A stretch of DNA of 6,248 nucleotides from Lentisphaerota bacterium (GTDB lineage Bacteria > Verrucomicrobiota > Lentisphaeria > Oligosphaerales > JAFGRS01). Location: assembly GCA_012514865.1 (NCBI GenBank), contig JAAYZO010000517.1, forward strand, positions 1 to 6,248, read 5' to 3'. Within the stretch, counting starts at the first letter, position 1. The number at the start of each line of letters is the position of its first letter. The notes below the pieces were generated by a model. It did no database searches and was not told the DNA's origin. It was given only the letters and a program-made list of their open reading frames with translations. Below are positions 4,853 through 6,248 of this stretch, one piece after another. Both the position numbers and the translations under genes were made by a program.

Positions 4853-6202
4853 ATGAACATGACCATTCCCGCGGATCTCGGCTACGACGCCCTGATCTGC
4901 CGTTACTCGGAAATTGCCACCAAGGGCCGCAACCGCAGCGCCTTCGAGAGCCGCCTCATCGAGGCCCTCCGGCGGGCTCTGCGCGGTGTCGGGCGCATCG
5001 AGGTCATCCGCGAACGCGGCCGCGTCTTCATCCGCCCCGGCGGCGGCGCCACCGTGTTCACCCCCGAGGCGGTGGCCGAGATGCGCCGGGTGCTGCCCTT
5101 TGTCAGCGGCCTGTCGTCGGCCTCGCCGGGCTTCCTGAGCCCGCCGGCGCTCGAGCACCTGGAGGCCATGGTCGACCGGACCTTCCCGCGCGTCTACGAG
5201 GCCTTCGCCGCCGGGCTGCGCGGCGAGCAGCGCCTGCCCTACGCCACGCTGGTCCGCCGCAGCGACAAGTCCTACCCCATGATCAGCTCCGAGATCGAGC
5301 GGCTCTTCGCCGAGCGGCTCCTGGCGCGCTACCCGCGCCTCGAGGTCAACCTCAACCAGCCGCGCCTGGCGCTCGCCCTGGAGATCCGCAAGGAGCACGC
5401 CTTCCTGTGCTACGAGCGCATCGACGGCCCCGGCGGCCTGCCCGCCGGCACCGGCGGCGCCCTCCTGGCCCTGCTCTCCGGCGGCATCGACTCGCCGGTG
5501 GCATGCTACCAGATGATGCGGCGCGGCTGCCTGATCGACTACGTCACCTTCCACAGCGAGCCGTACACACCGCCCGAGCTGATCCTCAAGGTCGCCCGCC
5601 TGGCGACGCACCTGAACCGCTTCCAGATGGGCGGCCGGCTCGCCGCAGTCAATCTCCTGCCGGCACAGCTCGCCATCCGCGACACCTGCGACAGCCGCCT
5701 TCGCACCGTCCTCTACCGCCGCTTCATGATGCGCCTGGCCACCGTCGCGGCGCGCTGCTTCGGCTCGAAGGCGCTGCTCACCGGCGATAACCTCGGCCAG
5801 GTCGCCAGCCAGACCCTCGACAACCTCGGCGTCATCGCCAGCGCTACCCCGATGCTCCAACTGCGGCCCCTCCTGGCCGCCGAGAAGAACGAGACCATGG
5901 CCCTGGCACGACGCATCGGCACCCTCGACATCTCCGAAGAGGACGTCGCCGACAGTTGCACGGTCTTCGCCCCCAGCGACCCCACCACCGCCGCCAAACC
6001 CTATCGGGTCGAGGCCGAGGAGTTCCGCCTGGACATCCCCGGCCTGCTCATGGCCTGCCTGCAGGCGACCGTCCAGGTCGACCTGGCGACCCTCGAACGG
6101 CGCCCCCTGCGCGGCGTCGACGAGGCCGCGGCCGTGGTCCTGCCGCGCCTCGGCCTGCCGACGGACGCCGCGGCGACCGCGCCGACCGCGCCGACCACGT
6201 AG
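4853..6202 (+). CDS. thiI: tRNA 4-thiouridine synthetase ThiI, short form without rhodanese domain
   Basis: ThiI adenylates U8 of tRNA with ATP and inserts sulfur to make 4-thiouridine, a near-UV sensor base; in some bacteria it also feeds sulfur to thiamine thiazole synthesis. The 449 residues show an N-terminal ferredoxin-like domain (RYSEIATKGRNR, 17-28), a THUMP RNA-binding domain (about 80-185, with SYPMISSEI), the linker GPGGLPAGT, the PP-loop ATP site LLSGGIDSPVA (208-217), TGDNLGQVASQTLDNL (310-325) and RPLLAAEKNE (338-347). Cys369 in DSCTVFAP fits the conserved cysteine at the position of E. coli Cys344. No C-terminal rhodanese domain is present, so sulfur must arrive from a cysteine desulfurase by another route, as in Bacillus-type short ThiI. 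The last 60 residues are poorly conserved and end in an Ala-Thr-Pro tail coded by a 9-base repeat (6175-6192). It probably has its own promoter; two hairpins follow the stop. Confidence 0.93.
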   Translation: MNMTIPADLGYDALICRYSEIATKGRNRSAFESRLIEALRRALRGVGRIEVIRERGRVFIRPGGGATVFTPEAVAEMRRVLPFVSGLSSASPGFLSPPALEHLEAMVDRTFPRVYEAFAAGLRGEQRLPYATLVRRSDKSYPMISSEIERLFAERLLARYPRLEVNLNQPRLALALEIRKEHAFLCYERIDGPGGLPAGTGGALLALLSGGIDSPVACYQMMRRGCLIDYVTFHSEPYTPPELILKVARLATHLNRFQMGGRLAAVNLLPAQLAIRDTCDSRLRTVLYRRFMMRLATVAARCFGSKALLTGDNLGQVASQTLDNLGVIASATPMLQLRPLLAAEKNETMALARRIGTLDISEEDVADSCTVFAPSDPTTAAKPYRVEAEEFRLDIPGLLMACLQATVQVDLATLERRPLRGVDEAAAVVLPRLGLPTDAAATAPTAPTT

Positions 6203-6246
6203 GTCCACGGCGCCGCCCGTGGACCAGGACAGGCGCCTCCGGCGCC
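6202..6246 (+). terminator. two hairpins after the thiI stop, probable terminator
   Basis: GGTCCACGG (6202-6210) pairs with CCGTGGACC (6217-6225) in a perfect 9-bp stem that starts at the last base of the stop codon. GGCGCC (6232-6237) pairs with GGCGCC (6241-6246) around TCC. No T-run is visible before the window ends, so intrinsic termination is likely but not certain; these may also be repeat copies. Confidence 0.5.
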
Positions 6247-6248
6247 CG

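Noticed and set aside
3390..4856. Long forward open frame opposite the URO-D-fold gene
   Set aside because: It is the antisense of a clearly recognisable protein and has no motifs of its own.
4691..6208. Long reverse-strand open frame across thiI
   Set aside because: Composition shadow of thiI; no conserved motif and no plausible start signal.
1..6248. CRISPR array, toxin-antitoxin pair or defence island
   Set aside because: No regularly spaced exact repeats, no Cas, toxin, restriction or recombinase motifs in any of the convincing genes.

Overview
The window is about 6.2 kb of very GC-rich bacterial DNA with four well-supported protein genes, all chromosomal and metabolic or RNA-modifying in character. 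I found no CRISPR array, rRNA, tRNA, phage gene or transposase. The lineage cannot be fixed from the sequence alone. A nitrilase with an N-terminal beta-sandwich-like extension next to a stand-alone URO-D-fold protein that begins MTDRERF is, to my knowledge, most reminiscent of Planctomycetes/Lentisphaerae/Armatimonadetes-like or related environmental bacteria. The repeats between genes also resemble those of some high-GC Proteobacteria, so this is a weak inference.

Layout. 1-270: intergenic, with a strong 10-bp hairpin at the left edge, a weak promoter candidate and a perfect 26-bp palindrome. 271-1590 (+): carbon-nitrogen hydrolase. 1591-1981: repeat-rich spacer with a degenerate 9-base purine repeat, a pair of direct repeats and, between them, a 118-bp nested inverted-repeat element of REP/MITE type. 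1982-3262 (+): peptidase-U32 family protein of the TrhP (YegQ) tRNA hydroxylation type, with its promoter-like TATAGT so close to the ATG that the mRNA may be leaderless. 3263-3311: convergent gap with a 9-bp hairpin, probably a shared terminator. 3312-4394 (-): uroporphyrinogen decarboxylase-fold protein of unknown substrate. 4395-4852: divergent control region with an old tandem duplication and a candidate thiI promoter. 4853-6202 (+): ThiI without a rhodanese domain. 6202-6246: two hairpins after the thiI stop.

How the genes relate. Two of the four (the U32 protein and ThiI) are tRNA-modification enzymes: wobble U34 hydroxylation and 4-thiouridine at U8. Both candidate promoters share the heptamer TATAGTA. 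The four genes are not one operon: each is separated from the next by a sizeable gap, a terminator-like hairpin or a change of strand. No clearly new multi-gene system is visible. The items most worth a second look are the nested inverted-repeat element at 1773-1890 with its flanking direct repeats, the 26-bp palindrome at 175-200, and the unassigned URO-D-fold protein with an unusual set of His/Cys residues.
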